This document shows, piece by piece, positions 55,368 to 64,000 of a DNA stretch of 64,000 nucleotides. Position 1 is the stretch's first letter. Each line of letters opens with the position of its first letter. The stretch is taken from positions 186,001 through 250,000 of the forward strand of contig JADHYV010000020.1 in the NCBI GenBank assembly GCA_027604705.1, in the 5' to 3' direction. Both the position numbers and the translations under genes were made by a program. Below the pieces are notes generated by a model. The model did not search any database. It saw only the letters and a list, made by a program, of their open reading frames with translations, and was not told where the DNA came from. Source of the stretch: Allomyces arbusculus. Lineage: Eukaryota; Blastocladiomycota; Blastocladiomycetes; Blastocladiales; Blastocladiaceae.

Positions 55368-56984
55368 CTAGACGCGCACGAGCACGCGCGCACGGATGCG
55401 CACTTTGGACTCTTCAAGATCAAACACGCCTGGCCAGACAAAGTCGGACACGATCGTCATCGGGTCGAGCGTGCTCATCCCCGCGCCAATGTCGTCGAGG
55501 GACGCAAACGAGCTGTCGATCCCGGCACTTCTCTGCAGGACGCGACCAGACAAGAACACGGCGCTCGCATTCAGGATATCCATCCACTTTTCGTCGGGTC
55601 GCCCACCCGTGCCCGTGACTTCCACGAGCGCCAACGACGGCCGGTACCGCTTGGCACGGATCATGAGCGCAGCAGCCGCCCACGGCAGTTCCGAGACGAG
55701 CGTATCCGCCGCTGCTGCTGCGGCAGCAGCCTCGACTTCGTCCTCCTCGTCCTCGGCATCCGCGGACCCCGTCTCGCCGCTCTTAGTCGACGCGGCGCGC
55801 GCAACGGTGCTCGCACGTGCGGCCGCGAGCGCGATCCGGACATCGGCCGAACATGCCGCGAGCATCGGCTCAATCGCGTCGCGCACGACATCGCCGGCGC
55901 GCAGGTCGTAGAGCAGTTCGTGAATTGCCAAAAACATTTCCGCGGGCCGCATGCGGTGGGCGCGCGACAGGTGCTTGTACTCGACGTGATGCTCATAAAT
56001 GATCGGGGTCCACACGCGCTCGGCGGCAGTGCGCGTCGTGAGCGTGCGCCACATGGACGCGACAGCGCGCGCGACCGAACCCGTCAGCTGCAGGGCGCGC
56101 ACCGCGTCCGGGTGCTCGGCCGAGGCCAGATCCTGTGCGGGCGAGTCGGCAGGAGCCACAGCTGCGCCACCCACCACGGTTCCGCACGCAGAGCGCACGG
56201 AACGGAACAGACCCTCCCAGTCGGCGAGAAGCTGCCGTGCGCCGTACGACACGAGCGGCGGGACTTCGCGCGTGTTGGGAATGCCTGGAACGTCGAAATT
56301 ACCGCGGATCAGCGCCGTCTTGTCGGGCAGAATCATCGAGAGCGAGGCAGCGGCCATGGGCGAGAGCGGAGGCGTGTTACGACGTGCAAGCGAGCTGGCA
56401 GACGGCGAGTTCAGCGGGCCGAGAGGCGACGCGGCAATGGCACCAGACTTGCCAATCAGAGACGATGCGGCCGGATCGGTGCTCGTGACCTCGGATGCCG
56501 AGGCAGATGCCGACACAGCGGATGCAGCAGCCGAGCCGGGGGCTTCAGACGAGAGGGGCGACGTGCCATAGTGCCGGTAATGAAGCGTCGAGTGCAGCAG
56601 TTGCGCGAGCAGCGCCGGGTCAATCGTTGGGTCCTCAACCTCGGTGTTGCGAGCAACGCCACGAGCCAGCGTCGTCGAGTTGGCGGGAGCGGGAGCAGCG
56701 ACATGACCATTGGCAAATGATGTTGGCAGCGGTGGCGGCGGTACATTGGCAAAGTCGGTGTTCTTTGCGTCGAAACTGCGTTTCTGGTCGACCGACGTGT
56801 CCTCCATAAGCGTTGACGTTGGGATCGACACTTGTAGCGTCAGCAGCTGCGCGGGTGCCTGCTGCTGCAGCTCGACGGCCGGTGCTGGCTGGCTACTCGA
56901 CGCTATGGCGCGCTCCTTGGCCTGCTTGGCCTCGGGAGACTTGGGTTGACGGCCAAACATGCACATGAAGACGCTGGCAGCCAT
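55368..56984 (-). CDS. Protein of unknown family, 538 aa
   Basis: Single long exon from ATG 56984 (MAASVFMCMFGRQPKSPEAK). The first 290 residues are Ser/Ala/Pro-rich with short motifs (PTIDPALLAQLLHSTLHYRH, SSLARRNTPPLSPMAAAS). From about 240 it looks folded and helical: VPPLVSYGARQLLADWEGLF, AERVWTPIIYEHHVEYKHLS, MRPAEMFLAIHELLYDLRAG, then an acidic EDEEDEVEAAAA linker. The end segment has RAKRYRPSLALVEVTG and DILNASAVFLSGRVLQRSAG. No recognised domain, signal peptide or membrane helix. Its long unbroken frame and clear amino-acid bias support a real gene. Further 5' exons cannot be excluded. Confidence 0.65.
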   Translation of the reverse strand: MAASVFMCMFGRQPKSPEAKQAKERAIASSSQPAPAVELQQQAPAQLLTLQVSIPTSTLMEDTSVDQKRSFDAKNTDFANVPPPPLPTSFANGHVAAPAPANSTTLARGVARNTEVEDPTIDPALLAQLLHSTLHYRHYGTSPLSSEAPGSAAASAVSASASASEVTSTDPAASSLIGKSGAIAASPLGPLNSPSASSLARRNTPPLSPMAAASLSMILPDKTALIRGNFDVPGIPNTREVPPLVSYGARQLLADWEGLFRSVRSACGTVVGGAAVAPADSPAQDLASAEHPDAVRALQLTGSVARAVASMWRTLTTRTAAERVWTPIIYEHHVEYKHLSRAHRMRPAEMFLAIHELLYDLRAGDVVRDAIEPMLAACSADVRIALAAARASTVARAASTKSGETGSADAEDEEDEVEAAAAAAAADTLVSELPWAAAALMIRAKRYRPSLALVEVTGTGGRPDEKWMDILNASAVFLSGRVLQRSAGIDSSFASLDDIGAGMSTLDPMTIVSDFVWPGVFDLEESKVRIRARVLVRV

Positions 56985-57828
56985 GACCTTGAGACGAAGG
57001 ACTCGATCGGGTCAGGAAGGGTGGGGAGTAGAGCCGAAAGCCGGGAACGGGAGGAAAAGCACTACCGACCATGGGGATGGCAATGGCGAGAGCGATCACG
57101 GACAGCTGGGCCGAAGGCACTCCGGTCGTACTGACGGTCTCAGCGACCGCGGCGCCATGGAGCGTCGCAACGCCACTGGGGGACGCAGCAGCTGCCGCGA
57201 CGTGCATTTCGGGAGTGGGTCGTCTCTCGTGCTCGTGCGTGATGTCGCGCTGTGGGGCCACGCGCTCGCGATCCCGTGTCAGCAAAATTTGCAACGACCG
57301 GCAGGCAGCCGGGCGTTGTTCGCAGCAAAACCGGAGTCTCGGGCGGCTTGAGTCGGCCCAGTCGAAACGTGCGCCAAACGATCGTGCTGCAGCCGTGAAG
57401 TTGACGACCAGGTGCTCGAGGCCAATCCGGCGATTTCCCACGCGACGACGGTTGGCCGGCGTCGGTTGCAGCCGTTGTAGCAGAATGCGGGTGCTTGCAG
57501 CGCCAATGCTCTCGTCTGGTCGGGCAGATCCAAGCAGATGGTCTGCACCGGATGAGCGCGCGTCGTGGGGTCGTTCGCAACGGTGGCGGTGGCGGGCCGG
57601 CGTCCAAGGCGGCGAGGCGAGCCTGGCAAGAAAACAAAGTGCATTGCGAGAGCACACGAACAAGACGAGCAGCAGAGGAAAAGCAAAAGAACAACAGCGA
57701 CCGCTGTGGTTGACTTGCACGTGTGCCTCGCGCCGCGTCTCGCGCTTCCACCATGCCAGTGACGGGGGTGGCCCGCGACGACGGCGCGAACGACAACGAC
57801 AACGGCGGCGACAGCAACGCGGACGCCC
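56985..57828. other. Divergent spacer upstream of two genes
   Basis: 844 bp. Several frames are open on both strands owing to GC content, none protein-like. It must carry both promoters. An alternative upstream start of the plus gene at 57753 is in another frame. Confidence 0.45.
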
Positions 57829-60177
57829 ATGCCACTGCAGCTCCTGCCGCTACCTGCAATTACCTCACAAGAGCGCACCGTGCTCACCATGAACGACGCC
57901 CGACCGCGCCGCTCACCCATTTCGCCCGACCTCCTGCTGCATGTCCATGTCCTCGCCACGTCCTCGCTCAACCCATCCTTGTCCGCTTCCTCGGTGTTCC
58001 CTTCCGACCACTGGTTTGCCATTCGCGGCCATCTGATCGAGCACACGACGCCGTCGACTCCACCCACGGGCACACCCCTGCCGCAGCCGCAACTCTCTCT
58101 TCCACGGCCCATTGACGCGAACGGCAGTCACCTCATTTTCGACGAGCACTGGTATTGGAACATCTTTCCCTCCCAGGCCACCCACAAGATGGCGCTGCTC
58201 GTCGAGATCCTGTCCATGGACCCCATGCACCGGTACGCTTTGTTGCGTTGGTGTATCGTTGCTATTATTCCTTCTTCTCCAACTGATAATGGATGGGGTC
58301 AGATCTTCAGTTCTGCCGGCTTGAAGCCTGTTGCCTTGGCATTCACTCTCGTCGACGACGATGTTTCGATCTTGGGGCAAGACTTGATAACGACCACCGA
58401 CCGAACGCTGCAACTCCTCCGTCCGCGCAAGTCGCTGCTCCCGTCGTGGCCATGGAACGATTTCGTAGGTCGCGACACATACTCTCCACCGTCTTTTGAC
58501 GCGGTGCGCAAAGCCCAGAAACTCGACGGCTTGTCTCTGTCTGTATCGCGTTCTCACTAATTTTTGGATCAATCGTCCCACACCCGCTCACCTCTCGTGC
58601 AAGGTCTTTCCCGCACCAATACAAGTAGAATTATCCGACTTCAGTGGGCACCCCGTCCGCTCGAATCCCGCGTGACACGCCGCCCCCGCACGGCGTTTGA
58701 AATCGAGGCGCCACGGTTCACTTACGACCAGCTCATTGCGACCGTCATGCCACGCCCAAAACTCTCCAAGCAGGACCGAGCGAGCAAGGCACAACTACTC
58801 GGCAGCGTCCTGAACCTCGCTGCGCAGGTCTGTCTCCCATACGTTGATCTCAGATCCGATTAACTAACAACACTCTTGCTGGACCAGACTTTGGCATCTC
58901 GTCGCAACCCCAACACGCCATGCCGCATCCCGACCCACCCGCGCGTCCATCTCGCTGCCGACCTTCAATGCACGTCGCTCGCCTTCTCGTCGAACGGTCT
59001 CTACCTCGCTGTTGCCGCGCGGCCCTTTGCGACGAGCGTCGGCGTCGGCGTGCTCACCGACCGGCCCATTGTCAAGATTTACGATTTGGTCGAGTCGGCC
59101 CTGACCGTCACGCTCACGGGGCCTGGCGACGCGGTCCGTGCGCTGACATGGAACCCGGCGTCAACCGACTTGTTTGGTGTGGCAGATCGGTCACTCGCGG
59201 TGTGGAATTTTCAAGGGCCCATGTCACGCTGCGAGCTATTCCTCCACCCCGTCGGCGTCAAAGCGTGTGCCGTGTGGCCCGGATCCGACGACGATCAGAC
59301 GTACGTTTGAACGGTCGCGGCCCTCCACCGGTCCCTTTTTGAGCCGGAGGTTGACATCTCGTGATTTAGGGTCGTCTTGACCGGGAGCGATGACGGCGTC
59401 ATTCGCAAGTGGTGCGTCCCCTCCAAGACGCGTCGGCCCGTAGAAGAATTGACGGCGCACACGGTGGCCGTCTCTTACCTCGCGTGGGACCGCGACGGCA
59501 AGCGGTTCTTCTCCTGCGACGTGGCCGGTAACGCTATGGTGTGTCTCTACACCTCGGGCAAAATGGAATGCATCAAGATCCTGGAAGGCGTCGCGGTGCG
59601 TGTGGCCCATTCCTCGCTTCATTCGTCCGCAAATAGGCTATTGATGTGTTGGTTTTTGGTATGCAGGACGGGCCGCTTTACTTTGTCACGCCGCTCGTCA
59701 AATCAAAACGCGTCGTTTACGTCTCCAATGACTGCGTCCAGTTCTTCGACTACATGTATCGCAAGACAGCCGACTTTACGTTGCCGCCCGGCGCACGCAT
59801 TTCGGGCACGCCGGCCGTCTCATCGTGCTCGTCGCATGTGTTTGTCCCGACGACGCTTGGCACGATGTGCGTTTCCCGGCCGTGCACGTTGTAAGCGATG
59901 TCGTGTAGCCCAATTCTGACCACCTGGCACTTCGCGCAGCATTACCTTCACCACGACAGGATCACGGGCAGCGACACGCACATCAACGAGTGGGAATGAG
60001 CGATCCTCTCCAGTCGTCGCCATGGCGTTCCACCCAGTCGATGAGAGCATGGCCGTCGCGGACCTAGGGGCCGTGACCATTTTGAACGCCGACCCAGCAC
60101 CCGCAGCTTCTGCAAATTCCTCGATGCCGCCATCACCTCGGTCTCGGAAAACCGGTGGAGAAGGGCTCAAAAATTGA
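57829..60177 (+). CDS. WD40 protein, jouberin (AHI1)-like
   Basis: Seven exons: 57829-58232, 58311-58464, 58645-58827, 58888-59300, 59370-59595, 59667-59866, 59940-60177 (605 aa; introns 78, 180, 60, 69, 71 and 73 bp, all in phase). The N-terminal 200 residues read as a beta-rich C2-like domain (LLLHVHVLATSSLNPSLSAS, DEHWYWNIFPSQATHKMALL, LKPVALAFTLVDDD). Then come a linker WAPRPLESR and HPRVHLAADLQ, followed by WD repeats: LQCTSLAFSSNGLYLAVAAR, DAVRALTWNPASTDLFGVA, VVLTGSDDGVIRKW, VSYLAWDRDGKRFFSCDVAG and SPVVAMAFHPVDESMAVAD. A C2-like domain plus WD40 is the layout of the ciliary transition-zone protein jouberin, also hinted at by HPRV. Another C2-WD40 family is possible. ATG 57889 is an alternative start with better context. 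Confidence 0.55.
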
Positions 60178-60205
60178 TTCATTTGCAATACAATGCCCCA
60201 TTCCA

Positions 60206-61716
60206 TCAATACCGCCGCCTGGACCGGTCGTCACGCCCATCGTCCCTCCGACTCCGGTGATCGCGCGAAGAGCGGTCCCCAGACGACCGCGGCCGGTCGC
60301 GCTCTCGATCGTAGGATCGGTGCCGGTCGTCACGATCCCGCTCATCCCTCCTGCGCGTGGGCGGCGGCGAGCGCGACCGCGACTTGCCCCAGCGACGCGG
60401 CGGCGGCGACCGCGACCGGCGTCTGCTCGACGCGGCACTCGGTTCCGCCGACACCGCCGGCGACGCGCGTTCACGCTCGTGCCGCGCACTCGCGAGCTCC
60501 CTGCCCCCACGCAAATCCGAATCGTGCTCAAACACCATGGTCGCATCCGGTGTACCCCTCGCCCCGACCGCATCCTCGTCGCGGTACTGCGTGCGCCGCT
60601 GCAAGTGCGCAAACCCGCCAAACCCTGCACCCGCACGGCGCCGCGCCGAAGTCCAATCCTTGTGCAATTTCGCGACTGACTGCGAAAAATCCACCTTGAT
60701 GCGGCGATCGTCGATGAGCACATTGTTCATCTTCAGGTACGCCGCCTCGGCCGCGGCACGGTCGTCGAACTCGATAAACGCGTAGCACAGCGACTCGCCC
60801 GTGACCTTGTCGCGAATCACTTCGCAGCTACCGAGCGTCCCGAACCGGCCGAAAATCAAGGCCAGGTCTTCGTCGCGCGTAACGGGGTTCAGCTTGCACA
60901 CAAAGAGCACGTTTTCGGGCGGCTTGATTTCAGCAAAGGGAAGGTCGCCCATCATTTCGAGCGCCAGAGCATGGGATGCGGCTTCGCGCGCGCGCCGCTC
61001 GCGCTCGGCGACTTCGGGATCGACTTCGTCGTCAATCACGTCGGTTTCGGTCAGACGAACCGAGTCGAGGACGTCTCGTGGCGGGTCGGGGGAGCGGTCG
61101 GGGACGACGAGGCGGGGTGGGTCCGGGAAGGGGTCATCGAGGATAATCGTGTGCTTGATTCTAAACGAGGAAAATTCATTCAGGTCACTTGAGCAGAGGG
61201 AATGCTAGTCGAGGAGCGAATACACACGCACCGAATGTCCTGAAACGGCCGGCCGTTCGCGTCCGCGTAGGCGTCATTGATCTTGTCAATGACGTCGATC
61301 CCTTCGGCCACTTCACCAAACACGACGCAGCGCGTATCAAGGTAATCAGCACGGTCGGTCGTGGCAATCAGCCACTGCGACCCGCACGCGCCAGTGCCTG
61401 TTACGTCGTCGACCCCCGCGAGCGCCATCGACACGAGCCCCTTGCGCGTGTGCTTACGGCGCGGCATCGGACCGTCGGCGGCAAAGTAAGGGCTGGCGTC
61501 GTCGCCCGTCAGGTGCCAAATGGACTCGCCGCCCTTGCCGTTGGCGAGCGGGTCACCCGTCTGGATCATGAGGTCGCGCTGGACATTGAAAAAGAGGTGG
61601 AAATTGAAGTACTTGACTTTGCAGAGCTTGAGGAAATTGGTGCAGAGCTTGGGCGCCTCGTCGACAAAGAGGTCGATGACAATGTCGCCGACCGTCGTTT
61701 CGATGAGCACGCTCAT
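60206..61716 (-). CDS. PPIL4: Cyclophilin-RRM protein PPIL4 (Cyp6-type)
   Basis: Spliceosome-associated peptidyl-prolyl isomerase-like protein. Exons are 61232-61716 and 60206-61160 with a 71-bp intron (479 aa). The cyclophilin domain is about 1-162 ([77 protein letters not shown]). The catalytic Arg/Phe of CypA (FHRIIPxFMxQGG) is altered to [13 protein letters not shown], as in PPIL4. The intron joins FQDIR to [14 protein letters not shown], the conserved linker. The RRM is near 245-320 ([29 protein letters not shown]). The tail contains [14 protein letters not shown] and then an Arg/Ser/Asp-rich region to the stop. It converges on the jouberin-like gene with only 28 bp between stops. Confidence 0.95.
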
Positions 61717-62278
61717 GGTTGGGCGGGTGCTTGGGTGGAGAAGCTGGCAACAATCTTGCACGATCAATGCACCCAGTTGCAAGGGCAAGTCGTCGTGCTG
61801 GGGGCTCGGCTGCACAAGTCGCGGGCTCGCACGACAGCGCAAGCATGCGACCTTGGCGGATCAGTGAGGTGGTCTGACAGCAATCCACGTGTCTGATCAA
61901 GGCGGGAGACACGCGTGGTGCGAGACGTTCCCATCCAGACCGCTCGCGCCGCGGCTGCCTGCCTGGTACGCTTCACGGTCGGAAATTATTGTCGACCACC
62001 CCGCCAACCAGAGGTCGACGACGCGCGCAGGACATAGCAGGTGCACCGAACCGTGCTCCCCTCGCGTCCGTGACTGCTGCCCCTCCGCCCCGCCCGCGAC
62101 CAGCAACTACAACGATCCCGACGCGGATCGCGCCTGCGAGTTGCAGTCCTTCGATTACTGCCGCTGGTCGTGCCTGACTTCGACGTCTGCTGCAGCCTTT
62201 GCTCGGTTCTTGCGCCCCCCGGTCGAGCGGAGAGCCCCCGACGCTGATCCGTACGCGCCGTCGCTCAAGCCCGAACCG
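61717..62278. promoter_or_regulatory. Divergent spacer between PPIL4 and the beta-lactamase-fold gene
   Basis: 562 bp. The frame of the downstream gene stays open well upstream of its first ATG and includes several cysteines, so an unrecognised upstream exon is conceivable. No motif is supported. Confidence 0.35.
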
Positions 62279-64000
62279 ATGCCTTTGTCCCCTTGCTCAC
62301 CCCGCATGATCCCGGTGCTTGCGCGCGCGCCGTGTAGGACCCGAGGATTCGACCAGATGCTTGCTCCCACACCAACCAGACCTCGGCCGCGCGACCACCT
62401 CGTGCGGTCGTGGCCGCTGCCGCTCGCCACGCTTCTCGTTGTTGCGGCCGCGCTCGTCTGCACGCTAGCGCCTGGCACCGTCCACGCCGGCGGGTCAACC
62501 GACCAGCTCGCGTCGGTCAGTTCAAAGTCGGTCGCGGCGTTTGTCGAAGACTTTGCGTCGCGGTACGTCGGGTCGACGATTCCGGGCCTCGCCGTGGCCG
62601 TGGTCAAAGACACCAAGACCGTCTACTCGGGCGGGTTTGGCGTGGCCAATGTGGGCACGCAGGAACCGATGCACGCCGACACGCTTGTGCGCGTAGGCGG
62701 CATCTCGCAGCTTGTCACGGCGACCGCCGTCCTGCACTTGCGCGACCATGACCGGCTCGCGTCGCTCGACGAACCCGTCGAGTCGCTCGCGCCCGGGATC
62801 GTGCCGCCGTCCGCCAAGAACACGGGGATCGACCAGCCGCTGACCGTGCGGCACTTGCTCGCGCACGTCTCGGGGCTCGAGGAGAAAGTATTGGGCGTGT
62901 ATGCGCCACGGCACCGTGCGGCGGGGAACACGTCGGCCATTCTCGGCGAGTTCCCAAAAGCCGTGCGCAATCCGGGCGTCGTGATTTCGCCCAACCACCA
63001 CGCGTATGCGTTGCTCGGCCAGGTGGTTGCGAATGCAGCCGAGCAGCCGTACGACGAGTACGCGGTTGACAATATTCTCAAGCCGCTGAAAATGGACTCG
63101 TCCACGTTCCGCCCGTTTGACGCGCAGGACCCGGTTATGAGCGCGATTTTCGAGGGCACCGGGTCCGGGAAAAAGGGTAAGAAAGGGTCGGGCAACGCCA
63201 ATGTTGCCCTGGGCCACACCAAGCTCGGATCGGCCGCGTTTGTCGTGGCGCCGGACCTCTACATGCCGTCCCCTGCGGCGGGCGGGCTCGCGACCACGGC
63301 CTCGGACATGGCCCAGCTACTCAAGATGGTCGTGAATGACGGGACCAATGGCGCCAAGATTCTGACCAAAGACTCGACCAAGGAGATGCGCTCGACGCAG
63401 GTGCGCAGTTACCCGGGCACGGCCGCGAGCCGTAAGCCGTCGAGCGAAGAAGACAGTGCCGCCCCACCGCCGGTCCCAGGCGCTGCGCTCGGCTGGTTTG
63501 AGCACGGTTACACGAACGGGGTGCGCGTCTTGATGCACCCTGGGGACGTGCCAGGATTTGCGTCGCTGGCCGTCGTGATCCCGTCGGACCGCCTCGGCGT
63601 GTTCTTGAGCATCAATGCCAATGACGGGCACCTGCGCGTGCGGTTTGTCAACGAGTTTGTGCGCAAGTTTGGGTCCAAGTCCACCGGAACCGGCAGCGGC
63701 AGTAGCAGCAAGGGCTCGACGCGTTTCTCGCGCCCGAACGCGATTTCCGTGCCCAACCTTGCCGATTTTGCCAAGCACTACAAACCCACGACGTCAGCCT
63801 ACTTTTCTTTTGAATATCTTCTGTCGGTGCCCAACCAGATTTCGCTCTCGGTGAGCCCGACGGGCCAGTCACTACTGCTGACGGCAACTCCCATGAAGGC
63901 GGGCGATATGGCCGAGTCGACGTATGAGCTTGTTCCGACGGCCACAGCCACGGCGCCCGGCATGGGTAACGCGCAAAAGTCTGGGACGGTGACGATCTTC
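62279..64000 (+). CDS. Beta-lactamase/transpeptidase-fold protein, catalytic motifs lost (3' end outside window)
   Basis: Serine beta-lactamase-like (class C/LACTB) fold, truncated at the window edge. ATG 62279 is the first in frame; 62357 is an alternative. A hydrophobic segment (PLPLATLLVVAAALVCTLAP) near residues 45-64 is a signal anchor or signal peptide. The fold is clear: FASRYVGSTIPGLAVAVVKD, TVYSGGFGVANVG, TLVRVGGISQLVTATAVLHL, LDEPVESLAPG, LTVRHLLAHVSGL, AYALLGQVVANAAEQPYDEY, ILKPLKMDSSTF and HPGDVPGFASLAVVIPSD. In the family the SxxK motif would sit where VGGISQ is, so Ser is Gly and Lys is Gln. The YxN motif aligns to ISPN, with Tyr replaced by Ser. Only the HxG-like HPG is kept. 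It is most likely a non-catalytic or repurposed member, placed in the secretory pathway or mitochondria by its N-terminus. Confidence 0.85.
   Translation, partial: MPLSPCSPRMIPVLARAPCRTRGFDQMLAPTPTRPRPRDHLVRSWPLPLATLLVVAAALVCTLAPGTVHAGGSTDQLASVSSKSVAAFVEDFASRYVGSTIPGLAVAVVKDTKTVYSGGFGVANVGTQEPMHADTLVRVGGISQLVTATAVLHLRDHDRLASLDEPVESLAPGIVPPSAKNTGIDQPLTVRHLLAHVSGLEEKVLGVYAPRHRAAGNTSAILGEFPKAVRNPGVVISPNHHAYALLGQVVANAAEQPYDEYAVDNILKPLKMDSSTFRPFDAQDPVMSAIFEGTGSGKKGKKGSGNANVALGHTKLGSAAFVVAPDLYMPSPAAGGLATTASDMAQLLKMVVNDGTNGAKILTKDSTKEMRSTQVRSYPGTAASRKPSSEEDSAAPPPVPGAALGWFEHGYTNGVRVLMHPGDVPGFASLAVVIPSDRLGVFLSINANDGHLRVRFVNEFVRKFGSKSTGTGSGSSSKGSTRFSRPNAISVPNLADFAKHYKPTTSAYFSFEYLLSVPNQISLSVSPTGQSLLLTATPMKAGDMAESTYELVPTATATAPGMGNAQKSGTVTIF

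Noticed and set aside
1-64000. Search for transposons, retroelements, viral insertions and CRISPR arrays
   Set aside because: No terminal repeats, transposase, reverse transcriptase, capsid or spaced-repeat pattern could be recognised; only simple repeats and homopolymers were seen.

Overview
The window looks like nuclear DNA of a GC-rich, intron-containing zoosporic (flagellated) fungus. Three lines of evidence support this. Nearly every gene is split by short GT-AG introns, mostly 65-106 bp. The gene set is fungal-like: a Bem1-type SH3-SH3-PX-PB1 scaffold, a capping guanylyltransferase with no fused triphosphatase, Snx4 and Pbp1/Ataxin-2. Finally there are ciliary genes: CFAP45 and a jouberin-like WD40 protein. 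A Blastocladiomycota or chytrid source is an inference from this mixture; no rRNA or other marker is present. I saw no tRNA, rRNA, CRISPR array or intact mobile element.

Layout. 1-7.3 kb: the tail of an unknown gene, then CFAP45 (minus) and SPT6 (plus), divergent around a 1-kb spacer that holds an RFX X-box-like palindrome. 7.5-11.5 kb: a poorly resolved mitochondrial-type gene, a decayed cullin gene (minus) and a small uncharacterised minus-strand gene with an 18-bp minisatellite. 12-16.4 kb: Ataxin-2/Pbp1 and ribosomal protein eL34 (both minus). 17.9-20.6 kb: an FCP/SCP-type phosphatase with long disordered flanks, followed by 2.1 kb without a gene. 22.7-31.8 kb: Snx4 (minus), mitochondrial uL2 (plus), a 2OG-Fe(II) oxygenase (plus) and acyl-CoA oxidase (plus). 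32.3-36.1 kb: RBM42-type RRM protein (minus) divergent from a Bem1-like scaffold (plus). 37.3-43.0 kb: V-ATPase subunit B (minus), a small coiled-coil gene (plus), an uncertain small gene (minus) and a beta-tubulin (minus) with an unusual long low-complexity tail. 43.8-52.0 kb: a large orphan protein (plus), TAF4 (minus) and a FEN1/XPG-family nuclease with a large insert (minus). 52.6-64 kb: mRNA guanylyltransferase (minus, 10 exons), an orphan protein (minus), the jouberin-like gene (plus), PPIL4-type cyclophilin (minus) and a beta-lactamase-fold protein (plus, cut by the window end).

Most genes are unrelated housekeeping functions: transcription and RNA (Spt6, TAF4, capping enzyme, RBM42, PPIL4, Pbp1), translation (eL34, uL2m), membrane traffic and acidification (Snx4, V-ATPase B) and peroxisomal beta-oxidation. 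Many neighbours are divergent pairs sharing 0.4-1 kb spacers. Intron boundaries were placed by eye so that each junction restores a conserved family motif and the codon phase closes. They are predictions, not transcript-supported.

The most unusual items are the beta-tubulin whose acidic tail runs on into a ~110-residue Gly-Phe/Ala/Pro-rich extension, the beta-lactamase-fold protein that has lost all three catalytic motifs I can align, the relic cullin, and the flap-nuclease relative with a ~230-residue insert.
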